Below are positions 1 through 9,372 of a stretch of 64,000 bases of DNA, piece after piece. A program made the position numbers and the translations under genes. The DNA is from Alphaproteobacteria bacterium. GTDB lineage: Bacteria; Pseudomonadota; Alphaproteobacteria; Oceanibaculales; Oceanibaculaceae. The stretch is from the NCBI GenBank assembly GCA_018823745.1, contig JAHJHR010000004.1, positions 62,001 to 126,000 on the forward strand, given 5' to 3'. Numbering within the stretch: position 1 is the stretch's first letter; every line of letters begins with the position of its first letter. Below the pieces are notes generated by a model. It had not been told where the DNA came from. It did not search any database and worked only from the letters and a program-made list of their open reading frames with translations.

Positions 1-3000
1 AATACAGATAGACGACAGGCGTGGTGTAGAGCGTCAGAAGCTGACTGACCGCCAGCCCGCCGATGATCGCGATACCCAGCGGCTGGCGCATTTCCGAGCC
101 CTCGCCGATGCCGATGGCCAGCGGCACCGCGCCCAGCAGGCCGGCGATGTTGGTCATCAGGATCGGCCGCAGCCGCAGCAAGGCGGCGCGGTGGATCGCA
201 TCGCGCGGCGACAGCCCGTCGCGGCGCTCCGCCTCCAGCGCGAAATCGACCATCAATATGGCGTTCTTCATGACGATGCCGATCAGCAGGAACAGGCCGA
301 GCAGGGCGATCAGGCTGAATTCGATGCCGCCGGCCCGCAGCGCCAGCAGTGCACCGACCCCGGCCGAGGGCAGCGTTGAGAGGATGGTCAGCGGGTGCAG
401 GGTGCTTTCATACAGCACGCCCAGCAGCAGATAGACCGCAAGCAACACGCCGACGATCAGCCAGGGCTGCGCGTCCATGCTCTGCTGCAGGCCGCGCGCC
501 GTGCCGCCCATGCGGGCCTGCACCTCGGTCGGCAGCATCACCTCCGCCAGCATGCGGCTGATGGCCTCGGACGCCTGTTGGGTCTCCACACCGGGGGCCA
601 GGGAATAGCCGATGCCGGTCGCCGCGAATTGCGAATCGTGATAGATGCGGTCATCCCCCAGCCCATAGCTGTAACGCGTGAAGGCGGAGAGCGGCACCCG
701 CGCACCATCCGCCGTGATCGCCTGGAGGTGTTCCAGCACGGCCGGCTGGGCGGTGTAGCCGGGCGCCAGCTCCATCACCACGCGGTACTGGTTCTGGTTG
801 TCGTACAGCGTGGCAACCTGGCGCTGCGAGAAGGAATTACCCAGGATCGACGCGATGGTCTGGGTATCGACACCCAGCCGGCGCGCCGCATCGCGGTCGA
901 TCTCCAGCATCACCTGCTGCGTGCCCTCATCGCCGACGGAATCAACATCGACCAGTTGGGGCATGTTCTGCATCGCCTCGGACACAACGCGCGACCAGCG
1001 TTGCAGCAGCGCCAGATCGTCGGCCATCAGCACCAGCTCCGACTGGCTCTGGTTGAAGGACAGGCCGAACTGGATGTCCTGGTCGACATTCAGGATCAGG
1101 ATGCCGCCCGGCACCGGCGGCACCTTGGCGCGTATGCGGTCGATCACCTGCTGCGCGCTGATGCCGCGCTCGGCCAGCGGTTTCAGCCGGACCGTCAGGC
1201 GGGCATTGCTGACGCCGCCGCCATCGCCGCTGGTGCCGACCACATCCTGCACCGCCGGATCGGCCAACAGCAGCCGGCGATAGGCCTCGATCTTCGGCTG
1301 CATCACCTGAAAGGAGAAACCGTCATCACCGCGCACGAAGCCGCGGATCTGCCCGGTATCCTGCTGCGGCAGCAGCCCCTTGGGCGCGCTGATATAGAGA
1401 TAGGCATTCAGCCCGATGACCGCCCCCAGCAGCAGCAGGATCACCGGCCCGTGCCGCAGCGACCAGCTCAGGCTGTTGGCATACATCCCCTTCAGCTCGC
1501 CGAACACGGCACCCGCACCCCGCGCCAGCCGGCCCGCCGGCCGCTCCGTACGGGGGGGCAGCAGATGCGCGCACAGGCTGGGCGTCAGCGTCAGCGACAG
1601 CACCAGCGAAATCAGGATGGCGGCGGTCAGCGTGATCGAGAATTCGCGGAACAGCCGCTCGATCAGCCCGCCCATGAACAGGATCGACAGGAACACCGCC
1701 ACCAGCGAGACATTCATTGCCAGCAGGGTGAAATTCACCTCCGCCGAGCCGCGCAAAGCGGCGCGGTACGGGGCCATGCCGCGCTCGATATGGCGCTGCA
1801 CATTCTCCAGCACGACGATGGCATCATCGACCACCAGCCCGGCCGCCACGATCAGCGCCATCAGCGACAGGTTGTTCAGCGAGAAGCCATAGAGATACAT
1901 CACCGCATAGGTGCCGATCAGCGACACCGGAATCGCTAAAGTGGGGATCAGCGCGGTGCGCAGGCTGCCCAGGAACATCCAGACCACCAGCACCACCAGT
2001 ACGGTGGAGATCAGCAGCGTGATCTGCGCTTCCTTCAGCGTGGCCCGAATACCCGGCGAGCGGTCCATCACCACGCTCAGCGTCGCATCGGCCGGCAGCA
2101 GGGCGCGCAGGGCGGGCAACTGCGCGTCGATGGCGTCGATGGTCTCGACGATATTGGCGCCGGTCTGCCGGCTGATCATCAGCACCACCGCCGGCTTGTC
2201 ATTGTGGAAGCCGCTGCGATAGCGGTTCTCCACTGAATCGGTGACCGTCGCCACATCGCCCAGCCGTACCGCCGCGCCATCCTGCCAGCGAATCACCAGA
2301 GGCGCATATTCTGACGCCTTGCGCAGCGAGTCGCTGGTGTTCACCTGCCAGCGCCGCTCCCCGCCCTCGATCTGGCCCAGCGGACGCACCGGGTTGGACT
2401 GGGCGATGGCGGTCCGCACCTCGTCCAGCGCGATGCCGTGATGCGCCAGCATGCCGGGATTGAGCTGTACCCGCACCGCCGGCAGCGAGGCGCCGCCCAG
2501 GCTGACCTCGCCGACGCCGGTGATCTGCGCGATCTTCTGCGCCACCACGGTGGAGGCGAGGTCGTAGATCTGGCCCGGCGACAGATTGGGCGAGCTGATC
2601 GCCAGCGCCATGATCGGCGCCTGCGACGGATTGATCTTGCGATAGGTCGGCAGGCTGGGCATGCCACTGGGCAGCTGGTTGCGCACCGCGTTGATTGCCG
2701 CCTGCACGTCGCGCGCGGCGTCGTTTATGTCGCGCCCCAGCTCGAATTGCAGGATGACGCTGGCAGTGCCCTGCGCACTGGACGATGTCAGTGCCGAGAT
2801 GCCGGCGATGCTGCCCAGCGCCCGTTCCAGCGGCGTGGACACGGTGGCGGCCATGCTTTCCGGGCTGGAGCCGGGCAGGCTGGCGGACACTACGATGGTC
2901 GGAAAATCAACCTGTGGCAGCGGCGAGACCGGCAATAGCCGCCACGCCGTCAGGCCGACCAGAACCAGCGCCAGCGCCATCAGCGCGCTGCCGATCGGCC

Positions 3001-3028
3001 GCCTGATGAAGGGCCGGGCGATGTTCAT
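1..3028 (-). CDS. mdtC: RND efflux pump inner-membrane subunit, MdtC type (3' end cut by window)
   Basis: Proton-driven inner-membrane pump of the hydrophobe/amphiphile RND family, the probable partner of the MdtB-like protein encoded just upstream. About 1009 residues are visible from ATG at 3028; only the last residues beyond the Val-Val-Tyr-Leu-Tyr segment are lost. The N-terminus ([18 protein letters not shown]) is the usual TM1. TM4 carries the paired Asp residues of the proton relay ([12 protein letters not shown]). The start codon overlaps the mdtB stop by 4 nt (ATGA), so the two are translationally coupled. MdtB and MdtC form a heterotrimer in Enterobacteria; the same is inferred here from resemblance and order. 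Confidence 0.93.
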   Translation of the reverse strand, partial: MNIARPFIRRPIGSALMALALVLVGLTAWRLLPVSPLPQVDFPTIVVSASLPGSSPESMAATVSTPLERALGSIAGISALTSSSAQGTASVILQFELGRDINDAARDVQAAINAVRNQLPSGMPSLPTYRKINPSQAPIMALAISSPNLSPGQIYDLASTVVAQKIAQITGVGEVSLGGASLPAVRVQLNPGMLAHHGIALDEVRTAIAQSNPVRPLGQIEGGERRWQVNTSDSLRKASEYAPLVIRWQDGAAVRLGDVATVTDSVENRYRSGFHNDKPAVVLMISRQTGANIVETIDAIDAQLPALRALLPADATLSVVMDRSPGIRATLKEAQITLLISTVLVVLVVWMFLGSLRTALIPTLAIPVSLIGTYAVMYLYGFSLNNLSLMALIVAAGLVVDDAIVVLENVQRHIERGMAPYRAALRGSAEVNFTLLAMNVSLVAVFLSILFMGGLIERLFREFSITLTAAILISLVLSLTLTPSLCAHLLPPRTERPAGRLARGAGAVFGELKGMYANSLSWSLRHGPVILLLLGAVIGLNAYLYISAPKGLLPQQDTGQIRGFVRGDDGFSFQVMQPKIEAYRRLLLADPAVQDVVGTSGDGGGVSNARLTVRLKPLAERGISAQQVIDRIRAKVPPVPGGILILNVDQDIQFGLSFNQSQSELVLMADDLALLQRWSRVVSEAMQNMPQLVDVDSVGDEGTQQVMLEIDRDAARRLGVDTQTIASILGNSFSQRQVATLYDNQNQYRVVMELAPGYTAQPAVLEHLQAITADGARVPLSAFTRYSYGLGDDRIYHDSQFAATGIGYSLAPGVETQQASEAISRMLAEVMLPTEVQARMGGTARGLQQSMDAQPWLIVGVLLAVYLLLGVLYESTLHPLTILSTLPSAGVGALLALRAGGIEFSLIALLGLFLLIGIVMKNAILMVDFALEAERRDGLSPRDAIHRAALLRLRPILMTNIAGLLGAVPLAIGIGEGSEMRQPLGIAIIGGLAVSQLLTLYTTPVVYLY

Positions 3029-6000
3029 GCCGTCCCGTCACCCGGGACAGCGATTGCTGACTCCTTACGCCGCCGCGTCAGCCGGTCGAAGAACAGATAG
3101 ACCACCGGCGTGGTGAACAGTGTCAGCACCTGGCTGACCAGCAGCCCGCCGACCATGACCAGACCCAGCGGCTGGCGCAGCTCCGCCCCCGACCCGCTGG
3201 CCAGCATCAGCGGCAGCGCCCCGAACAGGGCGGCCAGCGTGGTCATCAGGATCGGCCGGAAGCGCAGCATTGCGGCGCGGTGGATGGCCTCGCGCGGGCT
3301 CAGCCCCTGATGGCGCTGCGCCTCCAGCGCGAAATCCACCATCATGATGCCGTTCTTCTTCACCAGCCCGATCAGCAGCACGATGCCGATCACCGCGATC
3401 AGGTCAAGCGGCTGGCCGGTCAGCAGCAGCGCCGCCAGCGCGCCGACGGTGGCCGAGGGCAGGGTGGACAGTATGGTGATCGGATGGATCGTGCTCTCAT
3501 ACAGCACGCCCAGCACGATATACATCGTCACCACGGCAGCCAGGATCAGCCAGAGCGTGTTCGACAGCGAGGAGCGGAAGGCTTGCGCCGCCCCCTGGAA
3601 GCGGCGTTCCACCTCCAGCGGCAGGCCGATTTCCGCCTCCACCGCCTCGATGGCCGCCACCGCCTCACCCAGCGAGACGCCCTCGGCCAGATTGAACGAC
3701 ACATTCACCGCCGGGAATTGCGCCTGATGGTTGATCAGCAGCTTTGCCGGCCGCTGCGACACCCGCGCCACCGACAGCAGCGGCACGGGCGTGCCATCCG
3801 GTGTCGGCAGGTAGACATCCTGCAACGCCGACAGGCCGGTGGCATGGGTCGGATCGACTTCCAGGATCACCCGGTACTGGTTCGACTGGGTGAACATGGT
3901 GGAAATCTGGCGCTGACCGAAGGCGCTTTGCAGCACGCTGACGATCTGGGTCACATTGATGCCCAGCCGGGCGGCCGCGTCGCGGTCGATATCGACATAG
4001 GCCTCCAGCCCGCCCTCCATCAGGTCGTTGGCGACGTCCGCCAGCTCCGGCCGCTCGCGCAGCCCGGCCATCAGCGGGGCCACCCAATCGGCCAGAACAT
4101 CGGGATCGGGATGGGTCAGGGTGAACTGGAACTGGGTGCGGCTGACCCGGTCTTCGATGGTCAGCTCCTGCACCGGCTGGAACCAGGCGGTGATGCCCGA
4201 CAGGCCGTCGATGCGCTGGCGCAGCCGCGCGATGATCTGCGTTGCCGAGGCGTCGCGCTCGGCATGCGGTTTCAGATTGATCAGCATGCGGCCGCTGTTC
4301 AGCGTGGCGTTGCTGCCATCGACCCCGATGAAGGAGGACAGATTGGCGACCGCCGGATCTTCCAGGATGCGCGCCGCCAGCGCCTGCTGGCGTTCCGCCA
4401 TCGCCGTGAAGGAGATTGATTGCGGCGCTTCCGTCACCGCCTGGATAACGCCGCTATCCTGCACCGGGAAGAAGCCCTTGGGCACGGCGAGGTAGAGGAT
4501 GGCGGTCAACGCCAGCGTCGCCAGCATCGCTGCCATCGCCAGCGCACGGTGCGCCAGCACCCAGTCGAGCCAGAGGCCGTAGCGCGTGATCACCCGGTCC
4601 ATCAGGCTGGGCTTCTCCGGGTCCGCCTGATGCGCCATCGGGGGCAGCATGCGGGCGCTCATCATCGGCGTCAGCGTAAGCGATACCGCCAGCGAGATCA
4701 GGATGGCGATGGCCAAGGTGACGGCGAATTCATGGAACAGCCGTCCCACCACATCGCCCATGAACAGCAGCGGGATCAGCACGGCCACCAGCGAGACGGT
4801 CAGCGATACGAGGGTGAAGCTGATCTCCGCCGCGCCTTTCAGCGCCGCCTGCATTGGCGACAGCCCTGCCTCGCGGTGCCGGGCGATGTTCTCCAGCATG
4901 ACGATGGCGTCATCGACCACGAAGCCGGTCGCGATGGTCAGCGCCATCAGCGTCAGATTGTTGACTGAGAAGCCGGCCATATAGATCACGCCGAAGGTGC
5001 CGACCAGCGACAGCGGCACCACCACGCTGGGAATGATCGTCGCCCGAGCGTTGCGCAGGAAGGCATAGGTCACCGCGACCACCAGCAGGATGGCGAAGAT
5101 CAGTTCCTTCTGCACGTCGCGCACCGAGGCGCGGATGCTCTGCGTCCGGTCGGTCAGCACCGCCACCTCGACCGAGGCCGGCAGGCTGGCCGACAGCTGC
5201 GGCAGCAATTCGCGCACCCGGTCGGCAACGTCGATCACATTGGCGCCCGGCTGGCGCTGGATGTTTAGCAGCACGGCGGGCACCTTGTCCGACCAGGCGG
5301 CGAGGAACCGGTCCTCCGCCCCGTCGACCACCTTGGCGACATCGCCCAACCGCAGCGCGCCGCCCTCGCTCCAGGTCAGGATCAGCCGGCGATAGCCCTC
5401 GGCCGTACGGATCTGGTCATTGGCGTCCAGCAGCGTGGTGCGGTATGGCCCGTCGAAGCTGCCCTTGGCCTGGTTTGCATTGGCACTGGCGATGACGCTG
5501 CGCACATCCTCCACGGTCAGGCCGGCGGTGGCCAGCGCGCCGGGATTGACCTGCACGCGGATCGCCGGTCGCTGCCCGCCGGCCAGGCTGATCAGGCCGA
5601 CGCCGGATACCTGCGCCAGCTTCTGCGCCATGCGGGTATCCACCAGATCATAGACCGCTGGCAAAGGCAGCGTTGCAGAGGTGATCGCCAGCGTCAGGAT
5701 GGGCGCATCGGCCGGGTTGACCTTGCGATAGATCGGCGGCACCGGCAGGTCGCCCGGCAGCAGGCTGTTGGCGGTTGCCAGCGCCGATTGCACCTCCTGC
5801 TCGGCAACGCCCAGATCGACCGTCAGCGCGAATTGCAGGGTGATGACCGAGGCCCCGCCGGAACTGTTGGAGGACATCTGGTTCAGGCCGGGTATCTGGC
5901 CCAGCCGGCGTTCCAGCGGTGCCGTGACGGTCCGCGCCATGACGTCCGGGCTGGCGCCGGGATAGAAGGTGAAGACCTGGATGATCGGGTAATCGACCTG

Positions 6001-6114
6001 CGGCAGCGCCGCCACCGGCATCATCCGCCAGGTCAGGATGCCCGACAGCATCAGCGCCAGCATCAGCAGCGAGGTAGCGACCGGCCGCAGGATGAAGGGG
6101 CGCGAGAGATTCAT
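3025..6114 (-). CDS. mdtB: RND efflux pump inner-membrane subunit, MdtB type
   Basis: 1029-residue RND transporter, full family length. It shows N-terminal TM1 ([18 protein letters not shown]), the porter-domain start [11 protein letters not shown], the [12 protein letters not shown] segment and TM4 with the proton-relay Asp pair ([15 protein letters not shown]). These resemble E. coli MdtB more than MdtC or AcrB. It lies 4 nt after the membrane-fusion gene and overlaps mdtC by 4 nt, so mdtA-mdtB-mdtC is one operon. The likely role is tripartite export of amphiphilic compounds such as bile salts or novobiocin-like drugs. That substrate range is known for the family and is not shown here. No outer-membrane TolC-type gene is visible in the window. 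Confidence 0.95.
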   Translation of the reverse strand: MNLSRPFILRPVATSLLMLALMLSGILTWRMMPVAALPQVDYPIIQVFTFYPGASPDVMARTVTAPLERRLGQIPGLNQMSSNSSGGASVITLQFALTVDLGVAEQEVQSALATANSLLPGDLPVPPIYRKVNPADAPILTLAITSATLPLPAVYDLVDTRMAQKLAQVSGVGLISLAGGQRPAIRVQVNPGALATAGLTVEDVRSVIASANANQAKGSFDGPYRTTLLDANDQIRTAEGYRRLILTWSEGGALRLGDVAKVVDGAEDRFLAAWSDKVPAVLLNIQRQPGANVIDVADRVRELLPQLSASLPASVEVAVLTDRTQSIRASVRDVQKELIFAILLVVAVTYAFLRNARATIIPSVVVPLSLVGTFGVIYMAGFSVNNLTLMALTIATGFVVDDAIVMLENIARHREAGLSPMQAALKGAAEISFTLVSLTVSLVAVLIPLLFMGDVVGRLFHEFAVTLAIAILISLAVSLTLTPMMSARMLPPMAHQADPEKPSLMDRVITRYGLWLDWVLAHRALAMAAMLATLALTAILYLAVPKGFFPVQDSGVIQAVTEAPQSISFTAMAERQQALAARILEDPAVANLSSFIGVDGSNATLNSGRMLINLKPHAERDASATQIIARLRQRIDGLSGITAWFQPVQELTIEDRVSRTQFQFTLTHPDPDVLADWVAPLMAGLRERPELADVANDLMEGGLEAYVDIDRDAAARLGINVTQIVSVLQSAFGQRQISTMFTQSNQYRVILEVDPTHATGLSALQDVYLPTPDGTPVPLLSVARVSQRPAKLLINHQAQFPAVNVSFNLAEGVSLGEAVAAIEAVEAEIGLPLEVERRFQGAAQAFRSSLSNTLWLILAAVVTMYIVLGVLYESTIHPITILSTLPSATVGALAALLLTGQPLDLIAVIGIVLLIGLVKKNGIMMVDFALEAQRHQGLSPREAIHRAAMLRFRPILMTTLAALFGALPLMLASGSGAELRQPLGLVMVGGLLVSQVLTLFTTPVVYLFFDRLTRRRKESAIAVPGDGTA

Positions 6115-6118
6115 GATG

Positions 6119-7342
6119 TCAGCCGCCGCCGGGTTGCGTTGCAGGGGGCTGAAGCACCGGGCTGGCAGGCGGCGGTGCGGTCACGACGGTCACCGCGCGG
6201 CCTTCGCGCAAGCGGTCGAGACCTTCCAGCACCACCTGGTCCTGCGCCGACAGACCCTGCAGCACCGCCACCCGCTCGGCATTGGTCGGGCCAAGCTTGA
6301 TCGGGCGGATCACCGCCTTGCCATCGGCAATCATGTAGACATAGGTGCCTTGCGATCCGTATTGCACCGCATCGACCGGGATGGTCACGGCACCTTCCAG
6401 CGTGCGCACCCGCAGCCGCACATTCACGAACTGGTTGGGAAACAGCGCGTCGTCCGTATTGTCGAACTGCGCCTTCAGCCGCAGTGTGCCGGTGGCAAGG
6501 TCGATCTGGTTGTCCAGCGTGGTCAACACGCCCTCGGCCAGCATCTGCTGCTCGTTGCGGTCCCAGGCCTCGACTGGCAGCAGCCGGCCGGCGGCATGGG
6601 CCTCGCGGATGGCGGGAAGCTGTACTTCCGGCACGGTGAATTGCACGCCGATGGGCTGGGTCTGGGTGATCGAGACAATGCCCTCGGTATCGCCGGTGGA
6701 GACCAGATTGCCGGCATCGACCCGGCGCAGGCCAAGCCGCCCGGCAATGGGGGCGACGATGCGGGTATAGTCGAGCTGCAGCTTGGCGTCATCGACCTGT
6801 GCCTGGTCCGACATCAGCGTGCCGCGCAGCTGGTTGACCAGCGCCGCCTGTGTGTCGAGCTGCTGGCGGGCGATGGAATCCTGCTCGAACAGCCGGCGAT
6901 AGACCGCCAGGTCATTCTCCGCATTCTTCAGCTGGGCCAGATTCTGCTGCTTCTGGCCTTCCGCCTGGGCCAGGCGGACGCGATAGGGTTCGGGGTCGAT
7001 CTCGGCCAGCAATTCGCCGGCCTTCACCCGCTCGCCCTCCTGGAACAGCACGCGCTGAAGCTGCCCGTCGACCCGGCTGCGCACCACCACCGTATTCAGC
7101 GGCGTCACCGTGCCGATGGCCTTCACCTCCACTGTCATATCCTCCGACCGCGCATCGATGACGCGCACCGGCACCGGCCCGGCCCAGGGGCTGACGAGAC
7201 GCGCCGGCGGGGCGGTCGGCGTGCGCAGCAGAAAGTACCAGGCTGCACCGCCCGCGATGGCCAGCAGGCACAGGATGACGGCGGCACGCAGCCAGCGGCG
7301 GGAAGAAGGCTGGCCGGCGGGGGAGGAAACAGGGTCAGTCAT
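6119..7342 (-). CDS. mdtA: RND efflux periplasmic adaptor, MdtA type
   Basis: Membrane-fusion protein linking the MdtBC pump to an outer-membrane channel. It has an N-terminal membrane anchor ([23 protein letters not shown]), a biotinyl/lipoyl half-motif ([17 protein letters not shown]), a coiled-coil hairpin with the element [12 protein letters not shown], and beta-barrel/membrane-proximal domains ending in a proline-rich tail. I chose the ATG at 7342 (MTDPVSS) because it gives a normal short cytoplasmic segment. A GTG at 7384 would add 14 residues. Neither has a strong Shine-Dalgarno sequence, so the start is uncertain. It is the first gene of the mdtABC operon. Confidence 0.92.
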   Translation of the reverse strand: MTDPVSSPAGQPSSRRWLRAAVILCLLAIAGGAAWYFLLRTPTAPPARLVSPWAGPVPVRVIDARSEDMTVEVKAIGTVTPLNTVVVRSRVDGQLQRVLFQEGERVKAGELLAEIDPEPYRVRLAQAEGQKQQNLAQLKNAENDLAVYRRLFEQDSIARQQLDTQAALVNQLRGTLMSDQAQVDDAKLQLDYTRIVAPIAGRLGLRRVDAGNLVSTGDTEGIVSITQTQPIGVQFTVPEVQLPAIREAHAAGRLLPVEAWDRNEQQMLAEGVLTTLDNQIDLATGTLRLKAQFDNTDDALFPNQFVNVRLRVRTLEGAVTIPVDAVQYGSQGTYVYMIADGKAVIRPIKLGPTNAERVAVLQGLSAQDQVVLEGLDRLREGRAVTVVTAPPPASPVLQPPATQPGGG

Positions 7343-7672
7343 GAATATCCATGCAGAAGAAATAGGCCTCAGCGCCGCCTGCACCAGCCCGCCATGGCGC
7401 GCAGCATGCGGCCCGTCGCTGTGAAAGCGCGTCGATTAAACGCGAATGATTATTAAAGGACGTGGTCAGCGCGGGAAACCCCCAGCTTGCGGATCGGGTC
7501 GCTCAGGCACGCTTTATCGGCGCATGGTGACTAAACGCAGCGGGACGGCTTTTCCGTCGCAGAAAATCTCAACGAGACATACAGGAAATTATCGCGGCAG
7601 CAGGATATTGATAATCACTCTCATAGCATATAGCGTCGGGCCGATCCTGGTCCTGCACAGCGCGGCAATCCC
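7343..7672. other. intergenic region between mdtA and the sigma factor gene
   Basis: This 330-nt stretch separates the divergent mdtA and FecI-like genes and must hold both promoters. It becomes AT-rich toward the sigma gene. The only recognisable element is the Fur-box-like sequence at 7604-7622. Short open frames here have no coding character. Confidence 0.6.
7604..7622 (+). promoter_or_regulatory. Fur box upstream of the FecI-like sigma gene
   Basis: The sequence GATATTGATAATCACTCTC matches 16 of 19 positions of the classical Fur consensus GATAATGATAATCATTATC. It lies 51 nt upstream of the sigma factor start, where a Fur-type repressor would block transcription under iron sufficiency. The match is direct. 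Whether Fur or another iron regulator binds it is inference, since many alphaproteobacteria use Irr or RirA. Confidence 0.65.
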
Positions 7673-8215
7673 TTGAAACAAAACGCTAGCAAGCTGAACC
7701 TGTTCCTTGCGCACAGGCGGTCGCTCATCGATTACGCCACGCCGATCGTCGGCGACCGGGCGGATGCCGAGGATGTGGTGCAGGAAGCATGGCTGCGATT
7801 CGAGGACATGCTGGCCCGGCCGGGGGCTGCGCCCGATACCATTCGCCAGCCGGCAGGATATCTCTACCGCATTGTCCGGAATCTGGCCGTGGACTGGACC
7901 CGCAGACTGGCCACGGAGCGACGCCATCACCAGGCCTCCGGCACGCTGGACCAACTGGCCGACCAGCCGGACCGCATCTCGCCAGAGGCGACCGCGCTGC
8001 ATCGCGACACGCTGCGCCGGGTTGCGATGGCTGTGGCGCAACTGCCCGAGAGAAACCGTATCGCCTTCGAGATGCATCGGTTTGGCGGGCATACCTTCCA
8101 GGAAATTGCCGATCATCTCGGGATTTCGCTCGGGCACGCGCATGGGCTGGTGCGGGACGCCGTCTCCTATTGCGCTGCCCAGAGCCGGCATCCCACGCAC
8201 GGTAAAAAAACATGA
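7673..8215 (+). CDS. ECF RNA polymerase sigma factor, FecI-like
   Basis: 180-residue ECF sigma factor. Region 2 is visible at about residues 20-70 (DAEDVVQEAWLRF, then YLYRIVRNLAVDWTRR) and region 4 near the end (LPERNRIAFEMHRFGGHTFQEIADHLGIS). The sensor gene follows with an ATGA overlap, and a TonB-dependent receptor with an STN domain follows that. This is the FecI-FecR-FecA order, so the factor probably drives the receptor gene when the receptor binds its ferric siderophore. The start codon is TTG at 7673; no ATG exists in frame nearby. A Fur box sits just upstream. Confidence 0.9.
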   Translation: MKQNASKLNLFLAHRRSLIDYATPIVGDRADAEDVVQEAWLRFEDMLARPGAAPDTIRQPAGYLYRIVRNLAVDWTRRLATERRHHQASGTLDQLADQPDRISPEATALHRDTLRRVAMAVAQLPERNRIAFEMHRFGGHTFQEIADHLGISLGHAHGLVRDAVSYCAAQSRHPTHGKKT

Positions 8216-9255
8216 CGCCCCCGTTGCTGCCCGTTCGTCATATAGAGAGGAGGGCAGCCGATACCCGCGTTCTTCCCAGCCAATTCGCCACGGAGATCAT
8301 GGCCGCAACAGACGACATCGACGACCCGGTCTGGCAGCAGGCACTCGACTGGCTGTTCCGCCTTGATGCGGCGCCAGGGGATGCGGCACTGCGCGCGGCA
8401 TTCGACGCGTGGCTGCAAGCCGATCCCCGGCATGCAGCCAACTGGCGCAGGGCATCGGAGACCTGGGCGGCAATGGGCACCGTGCCGCCTGCGCATCGTC
8501 ACCAATGGCACGGCGCGCGCAGCCGGACACAGCGACCGCTCAGGGCCGGCATTCTTGCCGCGACCGCTCTCGCGGCCTGCCTTGCCCTGTGGCTGGCATC
8601 GGACGCGCTCTGGCCAGCCGGCGATTTTCATACCCGCGTCGGGCAAAGCGAGCAGATCGTCCTGGAGGACGGCTCGCGGGTGACGCTGGATACCGACAGC
8701 GCGCTGGATGTTGCCTATAGCAGCACCCGTCGGGCGGTCACGCTCTTGCACGGACAGGCCTATTTCGAGGTGGCGGCGAATGCCCTGCGGCCTTTCACGG
8801 TTGATGCCGGGGGCACATCGGTAACCGTGATCGGCACGGCCTTCGGGGTCAGGCTGGCCCCGGATGACATCCAGGTCGCGGTTCACCAGGGCATAGTGGA
8901 GGTCGCCCCCGCCGGAAGCCCGGTGGCGGTCGAACGGCTGGCACCCGGCCAGACGCTGCGTATCGACCGGCACGAGGAGCAGGCATTTCGCGGCACTGTC
9001 GATCCCGCTGCCGTCGCCGCCTGGCGGCAGGGGCTGCTGATCGTCGACGGGATAACGGTCGGCGAAGCCCTGGCCGAGATCGGGCGCTACCACACCGGCC
9101 TGATCCTGCAGAGGGACCCGGAACTTGCCGCGCGGCAGGTGACCGGCATCTACGACCTGACCGATCCGCTGGCGGCGCTGGCCGCCATCCTGCGCCCGCA
9201 TGGCGGCACGATGCGGCAGATTACCCCCTATCTTGTGATCATCGGCAGCAGCTGA
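8212..9255 (+). CDS. FecR-like anti-sigma factor / transmembrane signal transducer
   Basis: Inner-membrane regulator that holds the ECF sigma factor and receives the signal from the STN domain of the receptor. Seen in order: a DUF4880-type N-terminal cytoplasmic domain (DPVWQQALDWLFRL, LQADPRHAANWRRASETW), a single TM segment (AGILAATALAACLALWL), the FecR periplasmic domain (QIVLEDGSRVTLDTDSALDV, VIGTAFGVRL) and a C-terminal STN-like region. ATG 8212 overlaps the sigma stop (ATGA), giving 347 residues. A second ATG at 8299, with GGAG 3 nt upstream, would give 318 residues, closer to the usual family start just before DPVWQQ. Either may be used. Confidence 0.9.
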   Translation: MTPPLLPVRHIERRAADTRVLPSQFATEIMAATDDIDDPVWQQALDWLFRLDAAPGDAALRAAFDAWLQADPRHAANWRRASETWAAMGTVPPAHRHQWHGARSRTQRPLRAGILAATALAACLALWLASDALWPAGDFHTRVGQSEQIVLEDGSRVTLDTDSALDVAYSSTRRAVTLLHGQAYFEVAANALRPFTVDAGGTSVTVIGTAFGVRLAPDDIQVAVHQGIVEVAPAGSPVAVERLAPGQTLRIDRHEEQAFRGTVDPAAVAAWRQGLLIVDGITVGEALAEIGRYHTGLILQRDPELAARQVTGIYDLTDPLAALAAILRPHGGTMRQITPYLVIIGSS

Positions 9256-9310
9256 CCCCCGTCTGCTAAAAACTTTGAAAATCCCCGGCTGAGATACGTC
9301 TGTTGTGCTG

Positions 9311-9331
9311 TGCAAATGAGACTTGTTTGCA
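9311..9331 (+). promoter_or_regulatory. inverted repeat before the TonB-dependent receptor gene
   Basis: TGCAAA and TTTGCA form perfect 6-nt arms around a 9-nt spacer in the 117-nt gap between the FecR-like gene and the receptor. The position, 42 nt before the receptor ATG, suits an operator or part of the promoter. No binding factor is assigned. Confidence 0.3.
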
Positions 9332-9372
9332 TAATGCATGCCTGCGCACTCTCAGAAAGAAGGGGACTCTGA

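Noticed and set aside
395-1939. 514-residue open frame on the plus strand, rich in His, Gln and Arg
   Set aside because: It is antisense to the RND pump gene. The residue bias is what high-GC antisense reading gives, and mdtC on the minus strand is unambiguous.
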